A stretch of DNA of 64,000 nucleotides from an uncultured Bacteroidaceae bacterium (lineage in GTDB: Bacteria; Bacteroidota; Bacteroidia; Bacteroidales; Bacteroidaceae), in the NCBI GenBank assembly GCA_934426255.1, contig CAKRYD010000010.1, positions 16,702 through 80,701 of the forward strand, written 5' to 3'. The position numbers and the translations under genes are program-made. Every line of letters starts with the position of its first letter. Position 1 is the stretch's first letter. Of this stretch, positions 34,387 to 43,411 are shown piece after piece. A model generated the notes under the pieces. The model saw only the letters and a program-made list of their open reading frames with translations. It was not told the DNA's origin and ran no database searches.

Positions 34387-36048
34387 TTATTTATCGGTAG
34401 GTATCAGATACTTGTCTCCGGTTTCTTTGACAATCCTTTCTTTTGTCTCTTCGGGGTATCCGACACTTTTTACCGGTGCACCCAATCCTTCCGGAGTGCG
34501 TTTGAATATGCCGTCTGTTTCCGGTTTCACTACCATGTCATTGTACTTTACGATTAGGAATTCTGCCAGTTTTATCCAGCGTTCCATCATGCGGTTGGCA
34601 CTTTCGATGGAGTAATCGGTCAGGAAGTCTACGGCTTCTTTTTTATTGGATGCATAAAGTGCTTCTGCCTTGCTCTCGATTTCTTTTTGGTGTGTGAAAT
34701 AATGGTTTTCCAGTTCTGCCTGTGCCTTTTTCACGTCATCGAACATGAGAGAAAAACGCGGGTAAACCATGTTTGAGACCCAATTGCATACCCAAAAGGC
34801 TGATTTGAACGAGAAAGTTACGTCGTCACCATATTTTTTCGTATAGCATGCCGGTGCTTCCGTGGCACAGCAGTAGACAGGGGTAAAGGGTGTTGTTTTT
34901 GAATCGTCATTGGCAAACCATATGACACCGCCGATGGCATCGGGCAGGGAAGAGCGCATCTGCGATACAAAGACGAATGATGATTGCTGCGTTCCCAGTG
35001 GCCTTTCATTAAAATATTTCTTTCCCTTGTATTCCCATTCGAGAGGGCGTGGGCGATAAGGTGAAATGTATGCTCCGCTACCTGCGTCTTTGGTCATGTT
35101 GAGGGGAGTGCCCTCATATTGGTCGCGCATGGATGCTTGTATGTCCTGTACGGAAAGTTTTTTCATGGGCTTTACGAACAAGGGAAACGGTTCGGCTTTC
35201 AGATTCCTGCCGGAGGCATAATCGAAATACTTGTCCATTCCGGTTGCCCAGTGGTTGAAGAAGCTCCATGCGCGTGCTTCACAGTAGCGTGCTCCACCGA
35301 AGTCAAGCGGACAATATGCGTTGGCAAAGTCAAAGTCCTCGTCCTTTCCTTTATAATAGCCTTTTTTGCGTGCAAACGAGATGACATCTTTGGCATACAT
35401 GCAATTTTCTTTGTCGTATTGCATGAAACGATGTATGCGGCTTTGGTTGGCGTGTGCGGCAATGCAGTCATCCGGAATGCGTACAGCAACCCATACGGCT
35501 CCTTTGCTTCCTGCTCCTTTTCCTACCATTTCCATGATCCAAGCTTCGCGTGGGTCGGCTATGGTAAACGATTCTCCTTCGCTTGCGTAGCCGTATTTGT
35601 TGACAAGGTCTGTCATAACCTTAATGGCCTCGCGGGCTGTTTTGCTGCGTTGAAGTGCAATATAAATCATGCTTCCATAGTCCAGAAAAGCAGTTGTGTC
35701 AACAAGCTCTTCGCGGCCTCCGAATGTGGTCTCTGCAATCGTCACCTGGTGCTCGTTGATGTTGCCAATCACATTGAAAGTCTCTGCAGCTTCTTCAATG
35801 TCGCCTACGTATTTGTCTGTTTCCCAGTTGAATATTTTGCGAACGGCTCCTTTGGGGTGCTTTCCTGCGCTGAAGTGCTGCATGATGCCGTAGCAGCCAT
35901 AGCTGTCTGCACTGTATGAAACAATTACGCTGCCGTCGGTTGAGGCATTGCGCCCAACAATCAGGTTGCTGCAAGCATCTGTACCATTATTTATGGTCAA
36001 CAGCATTGATACGCTTGCCAACGCCATCTTGAGAATCCTTTTCGACAT
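34387..36048 (-). CDS. C69-family dipeptidase (Ntn hydrolase), secreted
   Basis: A 553-residue peptidase with a signal peptide (ILKMALASVSMLLTINNGTDA) directly before a cysteine (Cys26, ACSNLIVGRNAS). In C69 peptidases this Cys becomes the N-terminal nucleophile after processing. Conserved blocks EGESFTIADPREAWIMEMVG and HANQSRIHRF follow. The start at 36048 is 11 nt downstream of nadC; the frame is open upstream through the nadC end but not conserved there. It probably acts in the periplasm on dipeptides. Its metabolic link to nadC and the mutase is not obvious. Confidence 0.9.
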   Translation of the reverse strand: MSKRILKMALASVSMLLTINNGTDACSNLIVGRNASTDGSVIVSYSADSYGCYGIMQHFSAGKHPKGAVRKIFNWETDKYVGDIEEAAETFNVIGNINEHQVTIAETTFGGREELVDTTAFLDYGSMIYIALQRSKTAREAIKVMTDLVNKYGYASEGESFTIADPREAWIMEMVGKGAGSKGAVWVAVRIPDDCIAAHANQSRIHRFMQYDKENCMYAKDVISFARKKGYYKGKDEDFDFANAYCPLDFGGARYCEARAWSFFNHWATGMDKYFDYASGRNLKAEPFPLFVKPMKKLSVQDIQASMRDQYEGTPLNMTKDAGSGAYISPYRPRPLEWEYKGKKYFNERPLGTQQSSFVFVSQMRSSLPDAIGGVIWFANDDSKTTPFTPVYCCATEAPACYTKKYGDDVTFSFKSAFWVCNWVSNMVYPRFSLMFDDVKKAQAELENHYFTHQKEIESKAEALYASNKKEAVDFLTDYSIESANRMMERWIKLAEFLIVKYNDMVVKPETDGIFKRTPEGLGAPVKSVGYPEETKERIVKETGDKYLIPTDK

Positions 36049-36059
36049 GGTACGGTGTT

Positions 36060-36908
36060 TTAACAAGCTTTGAATGAGAGGTCTAATCCTTTGACGGAGT
36101 GGGTGAGTGCGCCTACGGATACATAGTCTACACCGCATTCGGCATAGTTGCGAATCGTATCTATTGTGATGCCCCCGCTCGACTCTGTCTCATAGCGTCC
36201 GCCTATCAGCTCAACGGCCCTACGTGTTAACTCCGGGGTGAAGTTGTCCAGCATGATGCGGTCTACGCCGCCGCATTCCATTACTTCTTTGAGCTCTTCC
36301 AATGAACGTACTTCGATTTCTATCTTCAGGTTCAGGTTGTGCTCTTTTAAGTAGCTATGGCAACGTTCCAAAGCTTGAGCTATACCTCCTGCAAAATCGA
36401 TATGATTGTCTTTTAGTAAAATCATGTCGAAGAGCCCTATGCGGTGATTCACTCCGCCACCGATCTTTACTGCCTGTTTTTCCAGGATGCGCATGCCGGG
36501 AGTCGTCTTTCGTGTGTCCAATACCTTGGTCTTGGTTCCTTTCAGGCGTTCCATGTATTTGTGGGTCATTGTTGCGATGCCGCTCATTCGTTGCATGATG
36601 TTAAGCATTAAACGCTCTGTTTGAAGCAGGCTGCGCACTTTTCCGCTTACTATAAATGCGATATCTCCCGGCTTTACTTCGCTTCCGTCTTTGATGAATA
36701 CCTCCATTTGTAAGGTGGGGTCGAACTTCTTAAATATTTTTCCGGCTATTTCTACGCCGGCCAGAATGCCGGGTTCTTTGACTAATAGTTTTGATTTTCC
36801 TTCGGCTGTTTCTGGTATGCAGCAAAGTGTTGTATGATCTCCGTCGCCTATGTCTTCGGCAAATGCCAAGTCAAACAGTTTATCTTCTAATTCGTCTACG
36901 CTATACAT
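36060..36908 (-). CDS. nadC: Nicotinate-nucleotide pyrophosphorylase (carboxylating)
   Basis: A 282-residue quinolinate phosphoribosyltransferase of NAD synthesis. Substrate motifs are LDTRKTTPGMRILEKQAVK and GGGVNHRIGLFDMILLKDNH. SGGITIDTIRNYAECGVD is near the C-terminus. It is the first gene of a minus-strand run with the C69 peptidase and the phosphohexomutase. NadA and NadB are not in the window. Confidence 0.96.
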   Translation of the reverse strand: MYSVDELEDKLFDLAFAEDIGDGDHTTLCCIPETAEGKSKLLVKEPGILAGVEIAGKIFKKFDPTLQMEVFIKDGSEVKPGDIAFIVSGKVRSLLQTERLMLNIMQRMSGIATMTHKYMERLKGTKTKVLDTRKTTPGMRILEKQAVKIGGGVNHRIGLFDMILLKDNHIDFAGGIAQALERCHSYLKEHNLNLKIEIEVRSLEELKEVMECGGVDRIMLDNFTPELTRRAVELIGGRYETESSGGITIDTIRNYAECGVDYVSVGALTHSVKGLDLSFKAC

Positions 36909-37002
36909 CTTTTTCTTGTTGTTCTTTCTGTTACAAAAATATATCTTTATTTCCGGATACTGAAATTTTCAATCCGAAAAGTGAGTTATCCGGTCTTACG
37001 AT

Positions 37003-37038
37003 AAAAGGGTTACATCCGTTTTCGGACATAACCCTTTT
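37003..37038 (-). terminator. Terminator after rplU-rpmA
   Basis: AAAAGGGTTA (37003-37012) pairs with TAACCCTTTT (37029-37038), with an inner TCCG/CGGA pairing. On the minus strand the stem is followed by TATC. The position 26 nt after the rpmA stop fits. Confidence 0.7.
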
Positions 37039-37063
37039 TATCTGATTTATTGACATTTCTGTT

Positions 37064-37339
37064 TTATGATTGGGCTTCTTCTTTTGCTGCCGCTTCAACG
37101 TATACTACGCTGTGTTTGCGTCCGTCTGTGCGGAAGTTGACGATGCCGTCGGCTAATGCATACAATGTGTGATCGCTTCCCATGCCTACGTTTTTGCCGG
37201 GATAGTGAACTGTTCCTCTTTGGCGTACGATGATATTACCGGCCAAGCATGCCTGACCTCCCCAAATCTTTACGCCTAATCGTTTTGACGCTGATTCGCG
37301 TCCGTTCTTAGAACTACCTACACCTTTTTTATGTGCCAT
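37064..37339 (-). CDS. rpmA: 50S ribosomal protein L27
   Basis: A 91-residue ribosomal protein with the N-terminus [20 protein letters not shown] and the core [21 protein letters not shown]. The mature N-terminus reaches the peptidyl-transferase centre. It follows rplU by 18 nt, the usual bacterial order. Confidence 0.97.
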   Translation of the reverse strand: MAHKKGVGSSKNGRESASKRLGVKIWGGQACLAGNIIVRQRGTVHYPGKNVGMGSDHTLYALADGIVNFRTDGRKHSVVYVEAAAKEEAQS

Positions 37340-37357
37340 TTTCTTCTGACTTTTTGA

Positions 37358-37675
37358 TTAAGCAATAATCTGTTTGATTGTTAACTCGGTGAATTGTTGG
37401 CGGTGGCCGTTACGTTTGCGTGAGTCCTTGCGGCGTTTCATGTGGAATACAATTACCTTGTCGCCTTTTACCAATGGGCTTTTTACTTCGCAAACGACTT
37501 TTGCACCTTCAACTGTCGGTGTGCCGACTGAAATGGTTCCTTCTTTGTCGACAAGAAGGACATTGTCAAACTCAAATGTCTGACCGGATTCAGCATTTTG
37601 GATATGGTGTACGAAGATTTTTTTGCCTTCTTCCACCTTGAATTGCTGTCCGTTAATACTTACAATTGCGTACAT
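37358..37675 (-). CDS. rplU: 50S ribosomal protein L21
   Basis: A 105-residue protein with [20 protein letters not shown] and the C-terminal [20 protein letters not shown]. The start at 37675 is fixed by the family N-terminus; an open frame to 37903 runs into the tRNA-Tyr gene and is not real. It has its own promoter about 85 nt upstream. Confidence 0.97.
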   Translation of the reverse strand: MYAIVSINGQQFKVEEGKKIFVHHIQNAESGQTFEFDNVLLVDKEGTISVGTPTVEGAKVVCEVKSPLVKGDKVIVFHMKRRKDSRKRNGHRQQFTELTIKQIIA

Positions 37676-37758
37676 CTGTAATTTTGTTTTTACGCTTTCC
37701 GTGAGGCGAGCTCCATCGTGAAGTTGCTTGATTGGGCCTCTGCGGACTAATTCGGATG

Positions 37759-37789
37759 CAAAAGTACTTTTTTTTTCTGATATGGCCAA
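37759..37789 (-). promoter_or_regulatory. Promoter of rplU-rpmA
   Basis: On the minus strand TTGG (37789-37786), 19 bp, then TACTTTTG (37766-37759). It lies just downstream of the tRNA-Tyr terminator. Confidence 0.7.
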
Positions 37790-37835
37790 GTGTCTCTCTG
37801 ATATTAATATGTTTTCGCTGCTTTGGTAATAAAAA

Positions 37836-37868
37836 GAAATCCTTTCGATTTTATTTCGAAAGGATTTC
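37836..37868 (-). terminator. Terminator of tRNA-Tyr
   Basis: GAAATCCTTTCG (37836-37847) and CGAAAGGATTTC (37857-37868) form a perfect 12-bp stem. On the minus strand it is followed by TTTTTATT. Confidence 0.85.
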
Positions 37869-37870
37869 TG

Positions 37871-37953
37871 TGGGCAGTGATGGATTCGAACCACCGAAGG
37901 CAAGAACCAGCAGATTTACAGTCTGCCCCATTTGGCCACTCTGGAAACTGCCC
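37871..37953 (-). tRNA. tRNA-Tyr (GTA)
   Basis: An 83-nt class II tRNA. The acceptor GGGCAGT pairs with ACTGCCC and the discriminator is A. The anticodon loop reads CTGTAAA (anticodon GTA) and the T-arm contains GGTTCGAATCC. The long variable arm CTTGCCTTCGG fits tRNA-Tyr. CCA is not encoded. Confidence 0.95.
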
Positions 37954-37970
37954 GCTGTAGTTTTGCGGTG

Positions 37971-37978
37971 CAAAGTTA
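37971..37978 (-). promoter_or_regulatory. -7 box of tRNA-Tyr
   Basis: TAACTTTG on the minus strand, 17 nt before the tRNA 5' end and just after the ribH stop. No clear -33 was found. Confidence 0.55.
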
Positions 37979-37982
37979 CGAT

Positions 37983-38477
37983 TTATTTTTTGATTGACCT
38001 TGCGTATTCAATCATTTTTATGGCAGTAACGGCATATTCGTTGCCTTTGTTGCCTAAGATTCCGCCTGAGCGCTCTTCGGCCTGTTGCAGGCTGCTGGTT
38101 GTGAGCAAGCCGAACACCACGGGTATGTTCCCATGTTGGTTTAGTTCTACCAGTCCTTGAGTTGCTCCGCTGCAGATGTAGTCGAAGTGGGGCGTGTCGC
38201 CTCTGATGACGCAGCCGATGGCTATTATCCCGTCTACCAAGCCGCTTTTGGATAGTTGTGAACAGCCGAAGATGAGTTCAAAACTTCCGGGTACGCTTTT
38301 AATGATGATTTTTTCATCTTTGGCACCATATTGTTTCAGTGTTTCTATGGCACCGTCTAATAGATTCTGGGTTATATGGTCGTTCCATTCGCTTACAACT
38401 ATTCCGAAGCGCATGTCGGAAGCGTCGGGGATGGGCCGCGACAGCATGTTGCTTAGGTTGTAGGTGCTTGATGACAC
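37983..38477 (-). CDS. ribH: 6,7-dimethyl-8-ribityllumazine synthase
   Basis: A 164-residue enzyme of riboflavin synthesis that joins ribityl-aminouracil and a butanone phosphate. Motifs are [33 protein letters not shown] and [20 protein letters not shown], the last with the catalytic His. Length is normal for icosahedral or pentameric forms. It follows the TPR membrane protein gene by 13 nt on the same strand. Confidence 0.96.
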   Translation of the reverse strand: MSSSTYNLSNMLSRPIPDASDMRFGIVVSEWNDHITQNLLDGAIETLKQYGAKDEKIIIKSVPGSFELIFGCSQLSKSGLVDGIIAIGCVIRGDTPHFDYICSGATQGLVELNQHGNIPVVFGLLTTSSLQQAEERSGGILGNKGNEYAVTAIKMIEYARSIKK

Positions 38478-38490
38478 GGTTGGCGGGTGT

Positions 38491-39162
38491 TTATTTTGTT
38501 ACGCGTTGAATGTATTTCTCTACAGTTTCGCTTTCAGGACTTTTGTTGTATTTTGTCTTGACTTCTTCGTAAAGTTTCTTGGCTTCTTCGGGCTTGTTTT
38601 GCGATTCAAGCAATTCACCGGCCTGTATCAGATAAATGGGGCTCAGCGTATTGTTGTCGGCTTTTGCGGCAGCTTTTTTCAAGTAGCTTATTGCCTTGTC
38701 GATTTCGCCTACTTGTGCGTAGCAGTTGCCAAGGGCTCCCAATGATGCCGGTGTGATCATGTGGTCGCTTGCTCCGTCAAATTTTTCCAGATATTTGATG
38801 GCGTTTTTGGCATCACCTTTTTGTGCATAGCTTAAACCGGCATAGAGGTTGGCCAGATTGCCGGCATCGGTGCTGCTATATTTGTCGGCAATTTTCAAGA
38901 AGCCGGCATAGCCGCCTTTGTCGCCGTTAAGAGCTACGTCGTAGTTGCCTTGAGCGAAGTAATCCTGTCCTTTTGCCAATATGGTGCTTGCTTTTTCCGA
39001 GTTGGGCAGTGCCACCATTTGGTGGTAGGCATATGAACCGCCTATTATTACTACGAGGGCGATGACTGCACCGATAATAACTTTCTTGTTCTTCACAAAG
39101 AACGCTTCCGACTTGTTCAGGGTCTCATTTACATCTAATTGATTGGACTTATTTGCTGCCAT
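38491..39162 (-). CDS. TPR-containing membrane-anchored protein
   Basis: A 223-residue protein with one membrane helix ([19 protein letters not shown], about residues 28-46). A periplasmic domain of TPR-like repeats follows ([40 protein letters not shown], and [20 protein letters not shown]). The layout resembles the YfgM/ancillary SecYEG translocon family. A role in envelope protein handling is inferred. It is encoded upstream of ribH and has a TAAATTTG box 41 nt before the start. Confidence 0.82.
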   Translation of the reverse strand: MAANKSNQLDVNETLNKSEAFFVKNKKVIIGAVIALVVIIGGSYAYHQMVALPNSEKASTILAKGQDYFAQGNYDVALNGDKGGYAGFLKIADKYSSTDAGNLANLYAGLSYAQKGDAKNAIKYLEKFDGASDHMITPASLGALGNCYAQVGEIDKAISYLKKAAAKADNNTLSPIYLIQAGELLESQNKPEEAKKLYEEVKTKYNKSPESETVEKYIQRVTK

Positions 39163-39202
39163 AATCTATGTTTGTCTTTTTATGTTGTCAATTTTGCAGA
39201 CG

Positions 39203-39210
39203 CAAATTTA
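39203..39210 (-). promoter_or_regulatory. -7 box for the TPR protein-ribH operon
   Basis: TAAATTTG on the minus strand fits TAnnTTTG. The -33 region has TTTC, not TTTG. Confidence 0.5.
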
Positions 39211-39282
39211 GCTATTTTCATTTGTTTGCTGAAATTATTCACGGTATTTTTCACGCTTTACAGATTTTGCCCGGTGTTTTCT

Positions 39283-39312
39283 TGACTTATTGGCTGATAA
39301 ACCCTAATTTTG
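39283..39312 (+). promoter_or_regulatory. Promoter of recF
   Basis: TTG (39283-39285), 19 bp, then TAATTTTG (39305-39312). The predicted start of the transcript is about 14 nt before the recF ATG. Confidence 0.6.
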
Positions 39313-39332
39313 CAATGAAACTTTAGTGCGTT

Positions 39333-40436
39333 ATGTTCCTGAAAGAGCTATCTGTCCTTAATTATAAGAATATAGAAGAGGCAACTCTTGAGTTTTCTCC
39401 CAAGATTAATTGCCTTGTGGGTCATAACGGTGAGGGCAAGACGAATTTGATGGATGCCATATATTATTTGTCGTTTTGCAAGAGTGCTACCAATCCCAAT
39501 GATTCGCAAATTATCCGTCATGAAGCCAATTCCATGATGCTTCAGGGGCGTTATGTTCTTGATGATTTGACAGAAGAAAAAATCTCTTGTGGATTGAAGC
39601 TTCATCACAAGAAAGTTTTCAAGCGTAATGGGAAGGAATATACACGTCTTTCCGAGCACATTGGCAATGTACGTTTGGTGATGGTGTCTCCGTATGATAC
39701 AGAGCTGGTTATCGGTTCCGGTGATATGCGCCGGCGGTTTATGGACATGGTCATTTCCCAGTATGATGCCCGATATTTGTTGCAGGTGATCCGTTATCGC
39801 AAGGCCATGCAGCAGCGTAATGTGCTTTTGCGTGCCGAAGTGGAGCCTGATGACGGCTTTATTTCCATTTACGAGCACGAGATGGCCGAGGCGGCCGGTT
39901 ATGTATATCAGCAGCGTTGCTTGTTTTTTGAGGAGTTCAGGCCTGTGTTTCGCGAAATCTATGCCCGATTGGCCGGAAACGATGAGGATGTGGATTTGCA
40001 CTATGTGTCGCATGGCCATGAAGGTGACCTTTATGAACAGATAAGGGCCGGTCGTCCAAAGGATCGTGTCATGGGTTATTCGTTGCGCGGAATACATCGC
40101 GATGATATTGGCATGTTGCTTCATGACTATCCCATAAGGCGCGAAGGTTCGCAGGGCCAGAACAAAACTTTTGTCATTTCGTTGAAACTTGCCCAATTCT
40201 CGTTTTTGAAAGACAAAGGCAATAAGCGTGTTCCCATCCTGCTTTTTGATGACATCTTTGACAAGCTGGATGCTGTTCGCGTTGAAAAAATAGTCAAGAG
40301 CGTTTCTGGTGATGGTTTCGGCCAGATTTTTATTACCAACACGAGCAAGGAGTTTTTAGGCTCGGCATTGGAAAAGACCGACAGGGATTTTCGGCTTTTT
40401 CGTGTCGAAAACGGTATTATAAGACATGAAACGTAG
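39333..40436 (+). CDS. recF: DNA replication and repair protein RecF
   Basis: A 367-residue SMC-like ATPase that helps load RecA at gaps. Walker A is GHNGEGKTN (about residues 30-38), in the usual LNYKNIEEATLEFSP context. The ABC signature SQGQNKTFVISLKLAQ, Walker B PILLFDDIFDKLD and the D-loop are present. It is followed by a DciA-like gene that overlaps by 11 nt, a common Bacteroidetes arrangement. Confidence 0.95.
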   Translation: MFLKELSVLNYKNIEEATLEFSPKINCLVGHNGEGKTNLMDAIYYLSFCKSATNPNDSQIIRHEANSMMLQGRYVLDDLTEEKISCGLKLHHKKVFKRNGKEYTRLSEHIGNVRLVMVSPYDTELVIGSGDMRRRFMDMVISQYDARYLLQVIRYRKAMQQRNVLLRAEVEPDDGFISIYEHEMAEAAGYVYQQRCLFFEEFRPVFREIYARLAGNDEDVDLHYVSHGHEGDLYEQIRAGRPKDRVMGYSLRGIHRDDIGMLLHDYPIRREGSQGQNKTFVISLKLAQFSFLKDKGNKRVPILLFDDIFDKLDAVRVEKIVKSVSGDGFGQIFITNTSKEFLGSALEKTDRDFRLFRVENGIIRHET

Positions 40437-40716
40437 GAAAGAGCAGTCCATAGGAACTCTCTTGCAAGAGTTCCTGCGTGTGCAGGGGCTCGAAACTCCG
40501 CTTAATGAGTACCGCTTGTTGGCAGCTTGGGGCAAGGTGATGGGAAATGTAACGGAGCGCAATACGGGTGGATTATTTATTCGTAACGAAACACTCTATG
40601 CCGAAATAAAATTGCCTTCGTTGCGCGCAGATCTAATGCTTAGGAAAATTGAAACAGTGACCAAGCTAAATAATTTTGTTGGCTTCAAAGTTATAAAGGA
40701 TATTGTTCTTATTTGA
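40426..40716 (+). CDS. DUF721 (DciA-like) protein
   Basis: A 96-residue DUF721 protein: IGTLLQEFLRVQGLETPLNE, LLAAWGKVMGNVTERNT and ETLYAEIKLPSLRADLML. DciA is the ancestral loader or partner of the DnaB helicase in bacteria lacking DnaC. This short form contains only the core domain. The overlap with recF suggests coupled translation and a replication role, though function in this phylum is inferred. Confidence 0.85.
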   Translation: MKRRKEQSIGTLLQEFLRVQGLETPLNEYRLLAAWGKVMGNVTERNTGGLFIRNETLYAEIKLPSLRADLMLRKIETVTKLNNFVGFKVIKDIVLI

Positions 40717-40723
40717 AGCCTTG

Positions 40724-41266
40724 TCAATAGCAAACAAAATCCATCTTGATATCGGTCGGACCGGCAGGTATCCGTTCAACAATCTGGAACGGAAAGGCTA
40801 CGCCGATTTTGTAGACATTTTTTCCTATGCCGGCGAACAGCCGGTCATAGTAGCCGCGTCCGCGCCCTAATCGGTTGCCTTCAGGGTCGAATGCCATTCC
40901 GGGAACAATGGCCAGGTCGATCATTTCAACGTTGTGGAATTCGTCTGTCATCGGTTCGGCTATCCCATAGCTGCCCCTACGCAGGCTGTCGTTTCCTGCA
41001 TAGGGGTGAAGTGTCAGCGTGTCACCGTTGACTTTGGGCAAAAGGAAGGTTTTTTCTTTGTGCCACTTTTCTATGAAGCGGAATGTCGATACTTCATCAT
41101 CTAACGAAGCATAGATTAAAATCACATGGGCACGCTCGAAGCTTTTGGTGCGTTCTATTTTGGCCATTACGGCTTCAGAAAGCAGTTGTAGCGACTGTGC
41201 GTCGTGTTGCTTTTTGAGCAAACGGATATGAGCCCTGAGCTGTTGCTTTGCTTTGGCAAGCGTCAT
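40724..41266 (-). CDS. 5-formyltetrahydrofolate cyclo-ligase
   Basis: A 180-residue MTHFS-family enzyme that returns 5-formyl-THF to the folate pool with ATP. The N-terminal basic helix (KQQLRAHIRLLKKQHDA) and the ATP/substrate loop GNRLGRGRGYYDRLFAG are conserved. The ATG overlaps the S41 protease stop by 4 nt, and the gene ends 8 nt from the convergent DciA-like gene. It is the last gene of a four-gene minus-strand operon. Confidence 0.93.
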   Translation of the reverse strand: MTLAKAKQQLRAHIRLLKKQHDAQSLQLLSEAVMAKIERTKSFERAHVILIYASLDDEVSTFRFIEKWHKEKTFLLPKVNGDTLTLHPYAGNDSLRRGSYGIAEPMTDEFHNVEMIDLAIVPGMAFDPEGNRLGRGRGYYDRLFAGIGKNVYKIGVAFPFQIVERIPAGPTDIKMDFVCY

Positions 41267-42945
41267 TTTTTCCGGTGTGCCTGTTTCGTGGTTTTAGCTG
41301 TTTTGTCGGGCTTGCCTGCTTGTTGCGGCTTCTTGGGAAAAGCTTCGCCTTTTTCGAAAATCTCTTTGGCTTTCAGCATGCACGGATCGTCTTGATTGGT
41401 GTACATGATGTTTTGTTCTTCGCCATAGAAGTCATTTATGATGTAAGCGATGATGAAGCTTTTGAACAGGCTGTATGACTTGCGCAGCATGAGGTTTCGG
41501 CGTTTCAATCCGTTTTCGGCTGCAAAGGATGCGAACTTTTCAGGAAGTTTCTGCTTGTCCAGATATTGGGATAGTGCTTTCCAATCTTCGGCTTCTCCCA
41601 GCTTGTCGCGGTTATTGTCTACATAGATGAAGGCAAATTGCGACAAGAGCCCTTTGTAGAGCGCATCCTGGAAATAGGAGGTGGTTCCGATTGTGTCGGC
41701 GGGGATGAAGTAGTCCGGCGTAACGCCACCTCCGCCATAGACAATGCGGCCTAACCGGGTCTTGTACCGTTTGCCGTCTTGGTGGATGCTGTCTTGCGAG
41801 AAGTATTCGCCATGCTCTGCTCTTTTGAGCAAGTCCATTTGGTAGTCATAGTCATTACCTTTTACATAGGGCTTTTGCAGGCATCGGCCTGATGGGCTGT
41901 AGTAGCGGGCAATGGTGAGCCGCAGCATGCTCCCGTCGGGAAATTGGATGGGCTCTTGCACCAGTCCTTTTCCGAATGTGCGCCGGCCTATAATGGTGCC
42001 GCGGTCATTGTCTTGGATGGCGGCAGTGAATATTTCGCTGGACGAGGCCGACACTTCGTCAACGAGCACTACCAATGGAATTGTCTGGTAGCTGCCGCGC
42101 CCGTCACTAGTATATTCGGAACGTGGCGACCTGCGTCCTTGCGTATAAACGATGAGGCGGTTTTTGGGAAGGAACTCATTGGCCATCCTCACGGCCGGAG
42201 CCATATAGCCGCCGCGGTTGCCGCGAAGGTCAATGATAAGGTTCTTGAATCCTTCATAATGGAGTTTGGCCAAGGCAACGAGCAATTCGGGATAGGTGGT
42301 GTCACTGAAAGTCTTGATGCGTATGTAGCCGGTGTTCTCGTCGTACATATAGGCTGTATCAACGCTTTTTACAGGAATGTCACCGCGAGAAATGGTATAG
42401 TTAATCAGGTCTTTTGAACCGCGGCGCTTGACGGTGATGACAACTTTCGAGTCTTTTGGCCCTTTCAGATGACTCTTTGCATAGTCGTCGGTAAGGAATT
42501 TTCCTACAAACGACTTTCCGTCGACTTTTACGATACGGTCGCCGGGCTGTAAGCCTACTTCTTCAGAAGGGCCACCCTCGATGACGCGTATCACACGGGC
42601 CGTGTCTTTAAACAAAGTAAAGACAATTCCGATTCCTGAAAAGCTGCCTTTCAAATTTTGCATTTCGTTTTCTACATCTTTGGCACTCGTGTAGGTAGAG
42701 TGGGGGTCTAACTCTCCAAGGATCTTCGGCATGGCTTTTTCGACAAGGTCGGCAATGTTTACCTTGTCAACGTATTGGTCATCTATAATATGCAGCAAAT
42801 CGTTTAGCTTATTGCTGGAAGTGTTGATGATGTTGAGCCTGTTTCCCGTAAAGTGGTTGGCGTAGAAACTCCCTATCAAGATGCCAAGTATTATACTGAT
42901 GGCAATGATAAGGGGTATGAAGCGCGACGAATTGTTTTTTGTCAT
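41263..42945 (-). CDS. S41-family C-terminal processing protease (CtpA/Prc type)
   Basis: A 560-residue periplasmic serine protease with an N-terminal membrane anchor (IPLIIAISIILGILIGSFYA). The PDZ domain contains GIGIVFTLFKDTARVIRVIE and GLQPGDRIVKVDGKSF. The catalytic Ser is in VDEVSASSSEIFTAAI and the Lys in GRRTFGKGLVQEPIQF. The C-terminus is a Lys/Pro/Gln-rich tail. It processes or degrades envelope proteins by their C-termini. It lies between the dCMP deaminase and cyclo-ligase genes. Confidence 0.94.
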   Translation of the reverse strand: MTKNNSSRFIPLIIAISIILGILIGSFYANHFTGNRLNIINTSSNKLNDLLHIIDDQYVDKVNIADLVEKAMPKILGELDPHSTYTSAKDVENEMQNLKGSFSGIGIVFTLFKDTARVIRVIEGGPSEEVGLQPGDRIVKVDGKSFVGKFLTDDYAKSHLKGPKDSKVVITVKRRGSKDLINYTISRGDIPVKSVDTAYMYDENTGYIRIKTFSDTTYPELLVALAKLHYEGFKNLIIDLRGNRGGYMAPAVRMANEFLPKNRLIVYTQGRRSPRSEYTSDGRGSYQTIPLVVLVDEVSASSSEIFTAAIQDNDRGTIIGRRTFGKGLVQEPIQFPDGSMLRLTIARYYSPSGRCLQKPYVKGNDYDYQMDLLKRAEHGEYFSQDSIHQDGKRYKTRLGRIVYGGGGVTPDYFIPADTIGTTSYFQDALYKGLLSQFAFIYVDNNRDKLGEAEDWKALSQYLDKQKLPEKFASFAAENGLKRRNLMLRKSYSLFKSFIIAYIINDFYGEEQNIMYTNQDDPCMLKAKEIFEKGEAFPKKPQQAGKPDKTAKTTKQAHRKK

Positions 42946-42973
42946 AATCGTTAATAGTATCTTTTGAGAGGGT

Positions 42974-43411
42974 TCAAAGCGACTTTAAGTCAAGTAGTAT
43001 GGTTTTTACTTTTGCTTTTTCAAGAAGTTTCAGTCCATCGTCTAACCTGTATTTTTCACCGTATACAACCCTTTTGATGCCTGATTGTATGATGAGCTTG
43101 GCACATTCGAGGCAGGGAGATGCCGTGACATAGAGAGTGGCACCGTCACTGCTGTTGTGCGAGCGAGCTATCTTTGTAATGGCGTTGGCTTCGGCATGTA
43201 GCACATAGGGAACCGTTATGTTGTTTTCATCCTCGCAGGTGTTGTCAAATCCTGAAGGCGTTCCGTTGAACCCGTCACTTATGATCATGTTGTTCTTGAC
43301 AATCAGCGCACCGACCTTGAGGCGGTTGCAATGAGAGTTCTCAGACCATATCCGCGCCATTCTGAGATAGCGCTCGTCTAATTTATGTTGCTTTTCTTCT
43401 TCGTAAGTCAT
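42974..43411 (-). CDS. dCMP deaminase (ComEB type)
   Basis: A 145-residue zinc cytidine-deaminase-fold enzyme that makes dUMP from dCMP. Zinc and proton-relay motifs are VLHAEANAITKIA and SPCLECAKLIIQSGI. The substrate-side GFNGTPSGFDNTCED is also typical. The ATG overlaps the M3 peptidase stop by 4 nt. Confidence 0.94.
   Translation of the reverse strand: MTYEEEKQHKLDERYLRMARIWSENSHCNRLKVGALIVKNNMIISDGFNGTPSGFDNTCEDENNITVPYVLHAEANAITKIARSHNSSDGATLYVTASPCLECAKLIIQSGIKRVVYGEKYRLDDGLKLLEKAKVKTILLDLKSL

Noticed and set aside
37676..37903. N-terminal extension of L21
   Set aside because: It runs through the rplU promoter and into the tRNA-Tyr gene; L21 length is fixed at about 105 residues.
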